Source of the DNA: Bacteroidaceae bacterium
GTDB taxonomy: Bacteria; Bacteroidota; Bacteroidia; Bacteroidales; Bacteroidaceae
Direction of reading: 5' to 3'
Length of the DNA stretch: 45,740 nt
Assembly (NCBI GenBank): GCA_017407905.1
Contig: JAFQVS010000081.1
Span: 1-45,740, forward strand
This document shows positions 15,656-23,963 of this stretch, piece after piece. The first letter of the stretch is position 1. Every line of letters starts with the position of its first letter. Below the pieces are notes generated by a model. It had not been told where the DNA came from and made no database searches. It worked only from the letters and a program-made list of their open reading frames with translations. Both the position numbers and the translations under genes were made by a program.

Positions 15656-18487
15656 CTAATCGGCTCCGACATTGAAGCGATAGATTGCCGAGAGCATCAG
15701 ATAACTGTGGAACGTCTCTGTGCGGCTGAAATTTCTTGAGGTGGCCGATAAGTAGCTCCACTCCGATGTTCGCTGATGCAGAATATCAACCGCCTCTAAT
15801 TGCAGAGTAAGAGCCTTGCTCTTGAGCAGCGACTGCGACACTGTTGCGTTCCACAACCACTGACTGTGATTAAGAATCTCGGAGTCGTACCCCGCGCGGT
15901 CAAAAAGTCCGAAGCCGGTGTTTATCCTCAGCCCGAAGGGAAACTCGACCTGTGGCTGAAAATTAAACTCGAACACCCTACCCGACTGATTGCGTGCCTT
16001 GTCGTGCCTGTAACGCGTAATCTCACTGCTGTACGACGAGGTTAGGCTCACGCTCCACATATCCTTGCGCCATTTTAGCGACATTGATGCCCGAGGGGTA
16101 TAGTTATTAACCACCGATAGCCCGAGCTCGTCGCCCATCGAGCCCACGAAGCTCTTGCGGTGCCAATGGTTCAGATTCGCCGTAAGCCTCAGTGTCCAAT
16201 GGCGGGCAGTATCGAGCGGCTGCTCGGTTGTGAGCATCACGAAGGTATGATAATTGCCATTTACATTCTCTGTTGTAATCATCTGCTTGCCCGTAACCTC
16301 ATCAATCTGTGTAATTGAGGTGGGAATATTATTATACCAACTAAAATATCCGTACATACTATAATTGTCGCCGCGTTTTTCGTTGAACCAATTTCCCTGC
16401 ATATTTATAAAGTTGTTCCACTCGTTCTTAAGATTGGGGTTATTTACCGAGACGACCATCTCATTTGATGTATCGGTGAGTGGCAGAAGGCTCACGAGCG
16501 AGGGGCGGCTTGTCGAGCCGTAATAATAGATATTAAGCTCGCCATTTTTTATCGGACGCAGCGTAAGGTTGGCGTTTATGCCCCAATCAATATATTTGCG
16601 CTCGGGAGAGTAGCGGTTGTTATCGCGGCTGTAATACAGATGCTCGTTTTTGTGCTCGGCGTTAGCGCCTATATGCGCCTCGACCTTCTCCCATCGTCCC
16701 GAGAGCGATGCGCCTATTGTGTGCCTGTTGCTAATCTCCACCGCATTATGGGAGTTTGCAATGTCGAGCACGGCACGCAGCGAGTCGGCTGTCGAGGGGT
16801 GCACTCCCGGTGGCAGAAGCGGCGAGTTGTACCCCGCGTATCGGTCGAGGCAATAGATGCTGTTGGCGTCGCTTTTTCTATCGTGGGCGTATGCGTAATT
16901 TAAATGATATTGTAGTTCTTTGGTCAGTCGGCCCGAAAATCTTGCCGAGGCGTCGTACGAGCTGTTATCATTGGGGGACGGATTGTATCGACGCATCAGA
17001 TAATCGGCCTTTGGAGCATCGGGACTGAAATAACGATAATAAGCAAGATTGTCGTTGCCGCTACGGCCCGAATTTATCCTAAAGGCTGCGTTCAACGAGA
17101 GTGAGTTACCCGAATTTCCGAAACGGTGTGTGTAGCCCACCCGTGCGTCGGCGCTTATCGAGCGCGAGTAGTCCGCGCTGACATCGTCGGTGGAGTTTAC
17201 ACCCTGTGCCCTAAGCGTGCTGTCTATCTCACTGCCTATGAGCCCCAGATGAGCGTCGTCCATAAACTGCGCACTGCTATAGAGCGAGCCTTTTGAATTG
17301 TAACTGTTATTATTGTCGTCGTAACGATAATTTAGGTTTAAATTTATGCGGTTCAGCGTGTCGATGTTCCACACAAGCGAGCCGTTGGCACTGATGCCTC
17401 GTTCGCGTCCGTTGTTTATGCTTGCATTGTAGCCAAAATGCGAGCCTTGCGTGAGGAACGTCTCGCTGCTTGATATTGTGCTGTGGTTGCTGTTGTCGTG
17501 CGTGGCCGTTACGTTCAGATGGGTTTTTATGTACCCTTTCTCGTTGTTCTTCAGTCCATTGTCCCACGAAAGAACCGTTCCCGCCTTACGATAGGTGTAA
17601 AAGCCGTTGCCGACGCCCCAATGGTACCAATTGCCATTCTCGTCAACCTGTTCATTTTGGCTGATGTTATTGGCCTGTGCAAATACCGCCGCACGATACT
17701 TATCGCTGAAATTCAGTGCGAAAATTTTTCCTATATAACGCTCTTTTGTTCCGCCACCCACGTTGGCGTTGACGTTCCACGAGCTCATATACTCCTTTTT
17801 TATTTTAAGGTCGATGACGGTGGCTTTTTCGGTGTCGTGCGTGCCCGAAAAGTCGCTATCCTCGTCGCTCTTTTTATATATCTGTACATTATCGACAGCC
17901 TCGGTTGTCATATTGGCCAATGCCGTGTTTACGTCGCCAAAGAAGGGCTTTCCGTTTACCAATATATTATCGACTTTTTTCCCTTGAAAGGTAAGATTGC
18001 CGTCGCTGTCCATCGAGAGGCCGGGCAACTGCTTGATGAGTGCCGCCACCGATGCTCCCTCGGGCACGCGGTAGGCTGCGCTGTTATAGACAAATGTATC
18101 GGCCTTTATGGTTAATTCGTTGGCAATGCCGGTTACAAGCGCCTCGCCAAGCATTTTGCTGTCGGGAGCGAGTTTTATTTTTCCCATTCGCTGTTTGGGG
18201 CTCTTTTTTGTGAGTTCGAAACTCTTTGTCAGAGTTTTATATCCTATATACGAGATTGTGAGGCTGTATTTTCCGGGGGTTTTTAGGGCGATGGAGAAAT
18301 TTCCATCCTCGTCGGTGCCCGAGACTGCTATTTGCGTCGTATCATTCTGCATTATCCGCAGACGGGCAAAGGGAAGCGTCTCTTTATTGTTCTCGGCATC
18401 AACCACCCTACCCGAGATTGCATAATTCTGCGCTGCGAGCGTCGCAGACAGAAACAGGAGCAGAATATAAATAGTGTATCTTTTCAT
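15656..18487 (-). CDS. TonB-receptor-like outer-membrane barrel protein with carboxypeptidase-regulatory-like domain
   Basis: The 943 residues begin with a signal peptide ('MKRYTIYILLLFLSATLAAQ'). A CarboxypepD_reg-like domain follows ('YAISGRVVDAENNKETLPFARLRI', to about 95), then a plug-like region ('PEGASVAALIKQLPGLSMDSDGNLTFQGKKVDNILVNGKPFF', read in parts, about 140-185). The rest, about 700 residues, is barrel strands. This is the OMP_b-brl_3/TonB-dependent receptor type common in Bacteroidetes. No SusD-like lipoprotein follows, so it is not a canonical polysaccharide locus. Its position downstream of an ECF sigma and anti-sigma pair suggests that pair controls it. The ligand is unknown. 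Confidence 0.88.
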   Translation of the reverse strand: MKRYTIYILLLFLSATLAAQNYAISGRVVDAENNKETLPFARLRIMQNDTTQIAVSGTDEDGNFSIALKTPGKYSLTISYIGYKTLTKSFELTKKSPKQRMGKIKLAPDSKMLGEALVTGIANELTIKADTFVYNSAAYRVPEGASVAALIKQLPGLSMDSDGNLTFQGKKVDNILVNGKPFFGDVNTALANMTTEAVDNVQIYKKSDEDSDFSGTHDTEKATVIDLKIKKEYMSSWNVNANVGGGTKERYIGKIFALNFSDKYRAAVFAQANNISQNEQVDENGNWYHWGVGNGFYTYRKAGTVLSWDNGLKNNEKGYIKTHLNVTATHDNSNHSTISSSETFLTQGSHFGYNASINNGRERGISANGSLVWNIDTLNRINLNLNYRYDDNNNSYNSKGSLYSSAQFMDDAHLGLIGSEIDSTLRAQGVNSTDDVSADYSRSISADARVGYTHRFGNSGNSLSLNAAFRINSGRSGNDNLAYYRYFSPDAPKADYLMRRYNPSPNDNSSYDASARFSGRLTKELQYHLNYAYAHDRKSDANSIYCLDRYAGYNSPLLPPGVHPSTADSLRAVLDIANSHNAVEISNRHTIGASLSGRWEKVEAHIGANAEHKNEHLYYSRDNNRYSPERKYIDWGINANLTLRPIKNGELNIYYYGSTSRPSLVSLLPLTDTSNEMVVSVNNPNLKNEWNNFINMQGNWFNEKRGDNYSMYGYFSWYNNIPTSITQIDEVTGKQMITTENVNGNYHTFVMLTTEQPLDTARHWTLRLTANLNHWHRKSFVGSMGDELGLSVVNNYTPRASMSLKWRKDMWSVSLTSSYSSEITRYRHDKARNQSGRVFEFNFQPQVEFPFGLRINTGFGLFDRAGYDSEILNHSQWLWNATVSQSLLKSKALTLQLEAVDILHQRTSEWSYLSATSRNFSRTETFHSYLMLSAIYRFNVGAD

Positions 18488-18521
18488 CTTCTTTAAGAAG
18501 TTGTTTTTTTACTACTTTTTT

Positions 18522-18561
18522 CAAATGTACAAAGTATTTTTTATAAACGTCAGTATCTGAC
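18522..18561 (-). promoter_or_regulatory. promoter and palindrome upstream of the receptor gene
   Basis: The 100-base gap between the anti-sigma and receptor genes holds a -7-like TACATTTG (18522-18529, minus strand). A perfect palindrome GTCAG-TAT-CTGAC (18549-18561) lies about 20 bases further upstream. It could be an ECF-sigma-specific or regulator-bound element; the evidence is position only. Confidence 0.3.
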
Positions 18562-18587
18562 AATTATTTTTACATTTTGGCATTATC

Positions 18588-19316
18588 TTACCAATCGAGG
18601 AGTATTCGTTTGTAAAAGTCGTTCCAATTGAGTTTATCTGTCGATAGTTCCGGCGGTGTGAATTTTATTGAGAAAAAAGTCTCGCTGCTCATCAGATGGG
18701 GAGTAAGTACATCAAGCGAGCCGAGGCCATCTGACGACCAAAATATTCTTTGTGGTGCACGAGGCCCCACCATTGTTCCCTGCGCCTGAATGTGGAAAAG
18801 GTCGAACGGGCTCTGTTTACTGCCGTGTAGCGCCTGAGGGGTGTGGTAGCGATAATCTCGACGGCCACTATACGATTGTCCGTAGTGTGGCAGCGGCTCG
18901 TCTGTGCCGGCGGACGATTCGTCGGTATTATGCTCGACCGAGGCAATGGCACTATCAGGCCCGACTGTGTCGTCCCACATAAAAGGAACAGCCACGAAGA
19001 GGGCAAAAATTATCACGGCGGCAACCGAGATATAAGCCGACCAACTATTTATCTTGCGCAATTTACCGCTTCGACGCATAGTGCGGCTTTTACGCCTCCA
19101 GCGTGCAAAATTGCTCCACTCGGCCTCGACGTCGGGCAGCGGAGAGTGGTCAACGGCATTTACAGCCTCAATATCACTGAGCAACGAATAGAGCTCTTGC
19201 GTCTCCTCGCTGTTCATTATGGCATCGAGCTGCTCGTCGTCGAAACTCTCGGGGCTCTCTACTGCTTGCAACAGACGCTCTATATTACTATTTTTCTCTT
19301 TATTATCCATAGTCAT
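18588..19316 (-). CDS. anti-sigma-factor-like single-pass membrane protein
   Basis: About 242 residues, starting at the ATG at 19314-19316, which shares a base with the sigma-factor stop (TGATG). The cytoplasmic N terminus (about 95 residues, acidic, 'SPESFDDEQLDAIMNSEETQELYSLL') is followed by one membrane helix ('WSAYISVAAVIIFALFVAVPFMW') and a periplasmic tail of about 125 residues. This topology and the direct coupling to an ECF sigma gene are typical of Bacteroidetes anti-sigma factors, although I see no zinc motif (HxxxCxxC) and no strong sequence signature. The function is therefore inferred from topology and context. Confidence 0.65.
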   Translation of the reverse strand: MTMDNKEKNSNIERLLQAVESPESFDDEQLDAIMNSEETQELYSLLSDIEAVNAVDHSPLPDVEAEWSNFARWRRKSRTMRRSGKLRKINSWSAYISVAAVIIFALFVAVPFMWDDTVGPDSAIASVEHNTDESSAGTDEPLPHYGQSYSGRRDYRYHTPQALHGSKQSPFDLFHIQAQGTMVGPRAPQRIFWSSDGLGSLDVLTPHLMSSETFFSIKFTPPELSTDKLNWNDFYKRILLDW

Positions 19317-19792
19317 CAATTTTCGCAGTTTGTGATATAACTTTTAAGTTTAAGCATCAACGACGCAAAATGACGCCTTGCGGTGGCGTAACTGCATCCG
19401 AGTATTTCGGCGGCCTCTTTTAGTGTTCTTTTCTCGAATATTACAAGGTGTATAAGGGCCTGTTCTTCTTTGTCGAGGGTAGATATATAAAGACGCAATA
19501 ACTCGATGCGCTTTTCGTAGCGAATATCGCTTAAACTATTTATCTCGGTGTCCGATATTATTCGTTTTTTGAATCGTTCGTGCACTTCGAGATGCCTTAA
19601 GCGGCTGATGCAGGCGTTGCGCAGTATCTGTCTTGCGAGCGCATCGGGATTATCGGTTGTTTCCCACATCTGCCACAGGCGCTTGAAGGTCTCGGCGACA
19701 ATGTCGCGGCTCTCTTCTTTGTCGTGCAGGATGCTCAGGGCTAAACGATACAGTGTTATATAATTTGTTTTATAAAACTCTTCAAAATTCAT
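19316..19792 (-). CDS. ECF-type RNA polymerase sigma factor
   Basis: The 158 residues contain the two ECF regions and nothing else. Region 2 is 'FYKTNYITLYRLALSILHDKEESRDIVAETFKRLWQMW' (read in parts, residues 6-45). Region 4 is 'LDKEEQALIHLVIFEKRTLKEAAEILGCSYATARRHF' (about 110-146), with its helix-turn-helix. It redirects RNA polymerase to a small regulon. It is the first gene of a sigma, anti-sigma, outer-membrane receptor cluster, a layout resembling surface-signalling systems, so self-regulation of the cluster is likely. Confidence 0.93.
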   Translation of the reverse strand: MNFEEFYKTNYITLYRLALSILHDKEESRDIVAETFKRLWQMWETTDNPDALARQILRNACISRLRHLEVHERFKKRIISDTEINSLSDIRYEKRIELLRLYISTLDKEEQALIHLVIFEKRTLKEAAEILGCSYATARRHFASLMLKLKSYITNCEN

Positions 19793-19874
19793 TACTCAGC
19801 TGCTACAAATGCTCTATTGTTTTGACGTGTTACATATATAAGACGTAAATAATGGCAAAAGTGAACAAAAAAAA

Positions 19875-19914
19875 ACAAAAAATCTTCAGAAAAATTTTTC
19901 TGAAGATTTTTTGT
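19875..19914. terminator. bidirectional terminator, perfect 20-bp palindrome
   Basis: 19875-19894 is exactly complementary to 19895-19914 (core AATCTTCAGA), flanked by A- and T-tracts. It lies directly after the stop of the first ligase gene and before the sigma-factor leader. Confidence 0.88.
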
Positions 19915-19935
19915 CTATCGTCAAGAGTAATTTTC

Positions 19936-21609
19936 TTATGAGTACATAAAGCGACGGATGCTCTGCTTGGGGGTTTTTTCAAAGGGCTCATCGCGCATCT
20001 CGCTTGTGGCAATCTGACTGTATGCGGGAAGTTCTTTGTTCAGTGCCTGAATACTCTCGGCGACAATCTTATTTACCTCCTCGGTACTCAGATTATCTTT
20101 CTTGCCTGTCTCGTAGTCGGCTACAACAAGTGCGACGAGGGCATTCTTACGACCAACAACCAACGATTCGAGAACGTAGGGAAGGTTGTTTATCTTATCC
20201 TCAATCTCCTCGGGGTAGATATTTTGTCCGCTGGCCGAGAGAATCATATTCTTGCAACGACCCTTGATAAAGATATTGCCTTTTTTGTCGATAATACCCA
20301 TATCTCCGGTCTTTAGCCAACCGTCTCTTGTAAATGTTGCCTTTGTGGCCTCCTCGTTTCTGTAATACCCGAGCATCACAGCGTCGCCCTTACACTGAAT
20401 CTCGCCCAGAATGCGACGGGGGTCTTTCGAGTCGATGCGCACCTCAAGAGGCTCGGCTCTGCGTCCGCAAGAGTATTTCTCGAATTTCGAGCGGTCGCAA
20501 TACGAGATTAGCGGGCCGCACTCGGTCATTCCGTAACCTACACAGTAGGGGAAATTCATCTTCTTCATAAGGTCTTCGACCTCGCGATTAAGCGCTGCTC
20601 CGCCAATAATAACACCTGTTGTAAGACCGCCGCCAAAGGCTGCCACCAGCTTCTTGCGGATGGTGTTGAGGATAATTTTGTTCACGCCGGGGATTGCCAT
20701 AAGCACTCGCATATGAGGCTTGCGCAGTGTGGGGAATACCTTTGACTTGAAGATTTTCTCGACAACAAGGGGCACGGTGAGGAACATAAAGGGCTTAACG
20801 GCGGCCAATCCTCCCAAAAGACGTGCGGGGACGGGCTTTCCGTTAAGGATTGTTATGTGGCATCCGCCCGAGAGGGGGAAGAGAAAATCGAATGTCTGTC
20901 CGAACATATGGGCCATAGGAAGAACCGAGAATATTGTGTTACCCCCGCACATAGGAATCTCGCGGCGGGCAAACTCGAGGTTGGCCGAGAGGCTGCGTGC
21001 CGGAAGCACCACTCCCTTCGAGGTTGCACTTGTGGTACCCGATGTAAAACTGATTACGGCAACGGGCTCCATTTCGGTCTTTGAGTAATCGACTGCCTCG
21101 GGCTTTACTCCCTCGGGGAATTTTGCCGCGAGCTTTGCGTCGAGGTCGGCTGCTGCCTCTTCATATTTTTTATCCGATGCGTTGAACAATGAAATATCCT
21201 TTACATTAACCGTGCAGGTAAAGCCGTCTATTGCATTCAAGGCATCGAGCAACGATTTATCGGCTTTCAAAAGGTCGAATGCCACATTGTCGCATATCAT
21301 CATACGGCACTCCGAGAAAGTGCTCAACTCTACCACGGCGCTCGCAAGAAAATCGGGCAGGAAAGGCACAACTACTGCATCGTATGCCACTACCGCAAGA
21401 TAGGCAATGCCCCACTCGGCCGAGTTACGTGCATACAAGGCTACTTTATCTCCTTTTTTCAGTCCGCAAGCATCGAACAGTATGTGGTATTTCTCAATGC
21501 CTTCGGCTACCTGACCATAGGTATATGTCTCGCCACCAAAATTGCTGAAAGCGGGTCTGTCCCAATGCTTCTTAATGGACTTATCCAGATAGGTTAAATA
21601 GTGCTGCAT
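19936..21609 (-). CDS. AMP-dependent acyl-CoA synthetase/ligase, paralogue 1
   Basis: The 557 residues form an ANL-superfamily adenylating enzyme that activates a carboxylic acid as acyl-AMP and then as a thioester; the long-chain FadD type is the best guess. Seen are the phosphate-loop region 'SFTSGTTSATSKGVV' (near 187), 'GYGMTECGPL' (near 364), 'GWLKTGDMG' and the hinge 'KGRCKNMILSASGQNIYPEE' (near 455). The C-terminal 'FEKTPKQSIRRF' supplies the catalytic Lys. Compared with its two neighbours, the phosphate loop has one extra residue and Ser in place of Pro before the Lys. It is separated from paralogue 2 by 650 bases containing a foldback repeat element. Confidence 0.9.
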   Translation of the reverse strand: MQHYLTYLDKSIKKHWDRPAFSNFGGETYTYGQVAEGIEKYHILFDACGLKKGDKVALYARNSAEWGIAYLAVVAYDAVVVPFLPDFLASAVVELSTFSECRMMICDNVAFDLLKADKSLLDALNAIDGFTCTVNVKDISLFNASDKKYEEAAADLDAKLAAKFPEGVKPEAVDYSKTEMEPVAVISFTSGTTSATSKGVVLPARSLSANLEFARREIPMCGGNTIFSVLPMAHMFGQTFDFLFPLSGGCHITILNGKPVPARLLGGLAAVKPFMFLTVPLVVEKIFKSKVFPTLRKPHMRVLMAIPGVNKIILNTIRKKLVAAFGGGLTTGVIIGGAALNREVEDLMKKMNFPYCVGYGMTECGPLISYCDRSKFEKYSCGRRAEPLEVRIDSKDPRRILGEIQCKGDAVMLGYYRNEEATKATFTRDGWLKTGDMGIIDKKGNIFIKGRCKNMILSASGQNIYPEEIEDKINNLPYVLESLVVGRKNALVALVVADYETGKKDNLSTEEVNKIVAESIQALNKELPAYSQIATSEMRDEPFEKTPKQSIRRFMYS

Positions 21610-22043
21610 AGTATCAATATTTAATGTTGTTTATATTCTGTTTCGTATTAGTTGCTTACTTTCCACAATAAGCCAATATATTTTTGCAAATATCTTTAAT
21701 TATTTTGTTTTTAGGAATATTTAAGCCGTAAATTAACACTATTTTCGTTCCTTTTTGAACAATATAGGGTTATTTTATTACTTCTGTTAACAATATTTTA
21801 CAAAAATACTTAAAAAAATGATTCCCTTTACAGACAATCAAAAAACCGTAAAGGGAATCGGGGTCTAACAATCTACAATCAAATTTTAAAGTTATTTAAA
21901 ATTTATTTCGCGTTTGTTTAAGAATTGTTTTTGAGCAGATTTTACTACAAGCAGTCTTTCTTTAAATTCAACGTGGAGTAAAAAAATGAGAAAAACAGAC
22001 TAAAACAACCGAAACAAAACTTTCACTGCTATGATATATCTTT

Positions 22044-22069
22044 TTATAAGAAATTTAAAATGTTTCTTA
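22044..22069. repeat. possible relic end of a second foldback element
   Basis: AAATTTAAAATGTTTCTTA-like sequence immediately before element A resembles that element's own right end (AAATTTAAACAGTTTCTTA). It may be the leftover of an adjoining copy. The remaining part of the 21610-22066 gap is AT-rich and shows no gene or clear promoter. Confidence 0.35.
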
Positions 22070-22264
22070 GAAGCTGTTTAAATTTATATCGCCAAGTTTT
22101 TATAGGGCAAAAATCGGATGCTTACTTCTTTTTTAAGGGCGCATAGCGGGCTATGTAACTGCAAAAAAGATGAAAACAGACATTTTTGAATATAAAAAAC
22201 GGCGAAACAAACAAAACTCGCTTCTATAAGATTTTTTTTTTTTAGAAATTTAAACAGTTTCTTA
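22067..22264. mobile_element. foldback MITE-like element, copy A
   Basis: A 198-base element bounded by TTA on both sides, with terminal inverted repeats GAAGCTGTTTAAATTT (left) and its near-complement ending CAGTTTC (right). It carries the internal hairpin CATAG-CGGG-CTATG at 22142-22155. The right-hand TTA (22262-22264) is the stop codon of ligase paralogue 2. It is in the same orientation as copy D. No ORF is inside, so it is non-autonomous. Confidence 0.75.
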
Positions 22265-23935
22265 TTTATACATAAATCTTTTTATGCTTAATTTGGGTGT
22301 CTTTTCAAAGGGTTCTTTCATTATTTCGCAGGCTGTAATTTTGCTGTACGAGGGTAGCTTGCTGTTGAGCGAGAGCACATTTTTCTCTATCTCTTTTTTT
22401 AGCTCGTCGGTGCTTATATTGGCTTCGGCTGCGGCGTCGTTGTTGGGCACCACAAGCGCCACAATGCCGTGCTTACGCCCCACTATTAGAGACTCTTGAA
22501 CGTAGGGCAGCTGATTTACAAGCTCTTCAATTTCCTCGGGGTAGATATTCTGTCCGTTGGCGGTGAGAATCATATTCTTGCAACGTCCGCGGATGACGAC
22601 ATTCTCTTTCTTGTCCATTGTACCCATATCTCCTGTTCGGAACCATCCGTCGGGGGTAAAAGCGGCCTTTGTTGCTGCTTCGTTCTTATAGTAACCGGTT
22701 GTTACGGCGTCGCCCTTGAGCAGTATCTCGCCGGGAACCTCGGCGGGATTCTCCGAGTCGATGCGTACGTCAACCGACGGATGGGCAACGGCTCCGCAAG
22801 TGTGGGGGATAAAATCCTGCCAGCGTGTATATGTTACAAGCGGGGCACACTCGGTCATTCCGTAGCCTACGACGTAGGGGAATTTTATCTTCTGCATCAC
22901 ACTCTCGACCTCTTTGTTTATGGCTGCACCGCCAATGAGCAATCCTCCCTGCTCGATGTTTCCTCCAAAGACGTCGAGCAATTTTGCGCGCACCTTATTT
23001 AATATAAGGCTGCGCACTCCGGGAATTGCGAGTATTATGCGCATCGAGGTTGTATCGAGCATCGGCATTACTTTCAGGCGGAAGATTTTCTCGACCAACA
23101 GGGGCACGGTAAGGAACATAAAGGGCTTAACCTCGGAGAGGGCTTTCAAAAGGCGTGCGGGAACGGGTTTTTCGGTGTAGATGTATATGTGGCAACCTTT
23201 CGAGAATGGGAAGATAAAGTCGAATGCCTGTCCGAATATATGCGCCAGAGGCAATATCGACAATATTGTGTATCCTTGACGGGCGTACATATGCGAGCGG
23301 GCATATTCGAGATTGGCCGATATTGCGCGCGCGGGCAGTATCACGCCTTTGGGCGAGCTGCTTGTTCCCGAGGTGTAGCTTATTATCGAGACTGCATCCA
23401 AATTATTTTTTGAGTAATCTATGTGCTTGGGCGCAACGCCATTGGGGTAACGTGTCTTGAAGGCCTTGTCAGCAAGCTCTATAATATCGGCTATTGTGCC
23501 TTTGCACTCGGCAAAGGGTTCTATTCTTGCAATGTTTACAATTCCGCGGAAATTTTCTATTTCGTCGAATTGGGGAAGTACTTTGTCGCGCTTTAATCCA
23601 TTGAGGATTGGAGTGTCCGACAGCAACATACGGCTGTCCGAGAGTTTTGTGAGGTCTAACACATTTTGGGGCAGAAAATCGGGCAACAAAGGCACTGCTA
23701 CGGCGTCGTATGTTACGATGGCAAAATAGGCCACACACCACTCGGCCGAGTTGCGCGCGCAGAGAGCTATCTTCTCGCCTTTGGCAATGCCGCATTTCTC
23801 GAACAGGATGTGATACCTCTCGATGTATGATGCTACGTCGCCGTAGGTCAGAGTGTTTGCGCCGTAGTTTGTAAGAGCCGGCGCTGTCCAATTTTCTATA
23901 ATGGACTCACTTATGTACGATAAAAAGTGCTTCAT
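22262..23935 (-). CDS. AMP-dependent acyl-CoA synthetase/ligase, paralogue 2
   Basis: The 557 residues are collinear with paralogues 1 and 3 and share every ANL motif: 'SYTSGTSSSPKGVIL' (near 187), 'GYGMTECAPLVTY', 'GWFRTGDMG', 'RGRCKNMILTANGQNIYPEE' and the final Lys motif 'FEKTPKLSIKRFMY'. All these residues support an active adenylating enzyme of the acyl-CoA ligase type. It starts 28 bases after the stop of paralogue 3, so the two are probably co-transcribed. Its stop codon coincides with the end of foldback element A. The substrate is unknown; divergence from the siblings lies mainly in the N-terminal half. Confidence 0.9.
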   Translation of the reverse strand: MKHFLSYISESIIENWTAPALTNYGANTLTYGDVASYIERYHILFEKCGIAKGEKIALCARNSAEWCVAYFAIVTYDAVAVPLLPDFLPQNVLDLTKLSDSRMLLSDTPILNGLKRDKVLPQFDEIENFRGIVNIARIEPFAECKGTIADIIELADKAFKTRYPNGVAPKHIDYSKNNLDAVSIISYTSGTSSSPKGVILPARAISANLEYARSHMYARQGYTILSILPLAHIFGQAFDFIFPFSKGCHIYIYTEKPVPARLLKALSEVKPFMFLTVPLLVEKIFRLKVMPMLDTTSMRIILAIPGVRSLILNKVRAKLLDVFGGNIEQGGLLIGGAAINKEVESVMQKIKFPYVVGYGMTECAPLVTYTRWQDFIPHTCGAVAHPSVDVRIDSENPAEVPGEILLKGDAVTTGYYKNEAATKAAFTPDGWFRTGDMGTMDKKENVVIRGRCKNMILTANGQNIYPEEIEELVNQLPYVQESLIVGRKHGIVALVVPNNDAAAEANISTDELKKEIEKNVLSLNSKLPSYSKITACEIMKEPFEKTPKLSIKRFMYK

Positions 23936-23963
23936 CTGCTTTTGGAATCTTTCCTAAGGTTTT

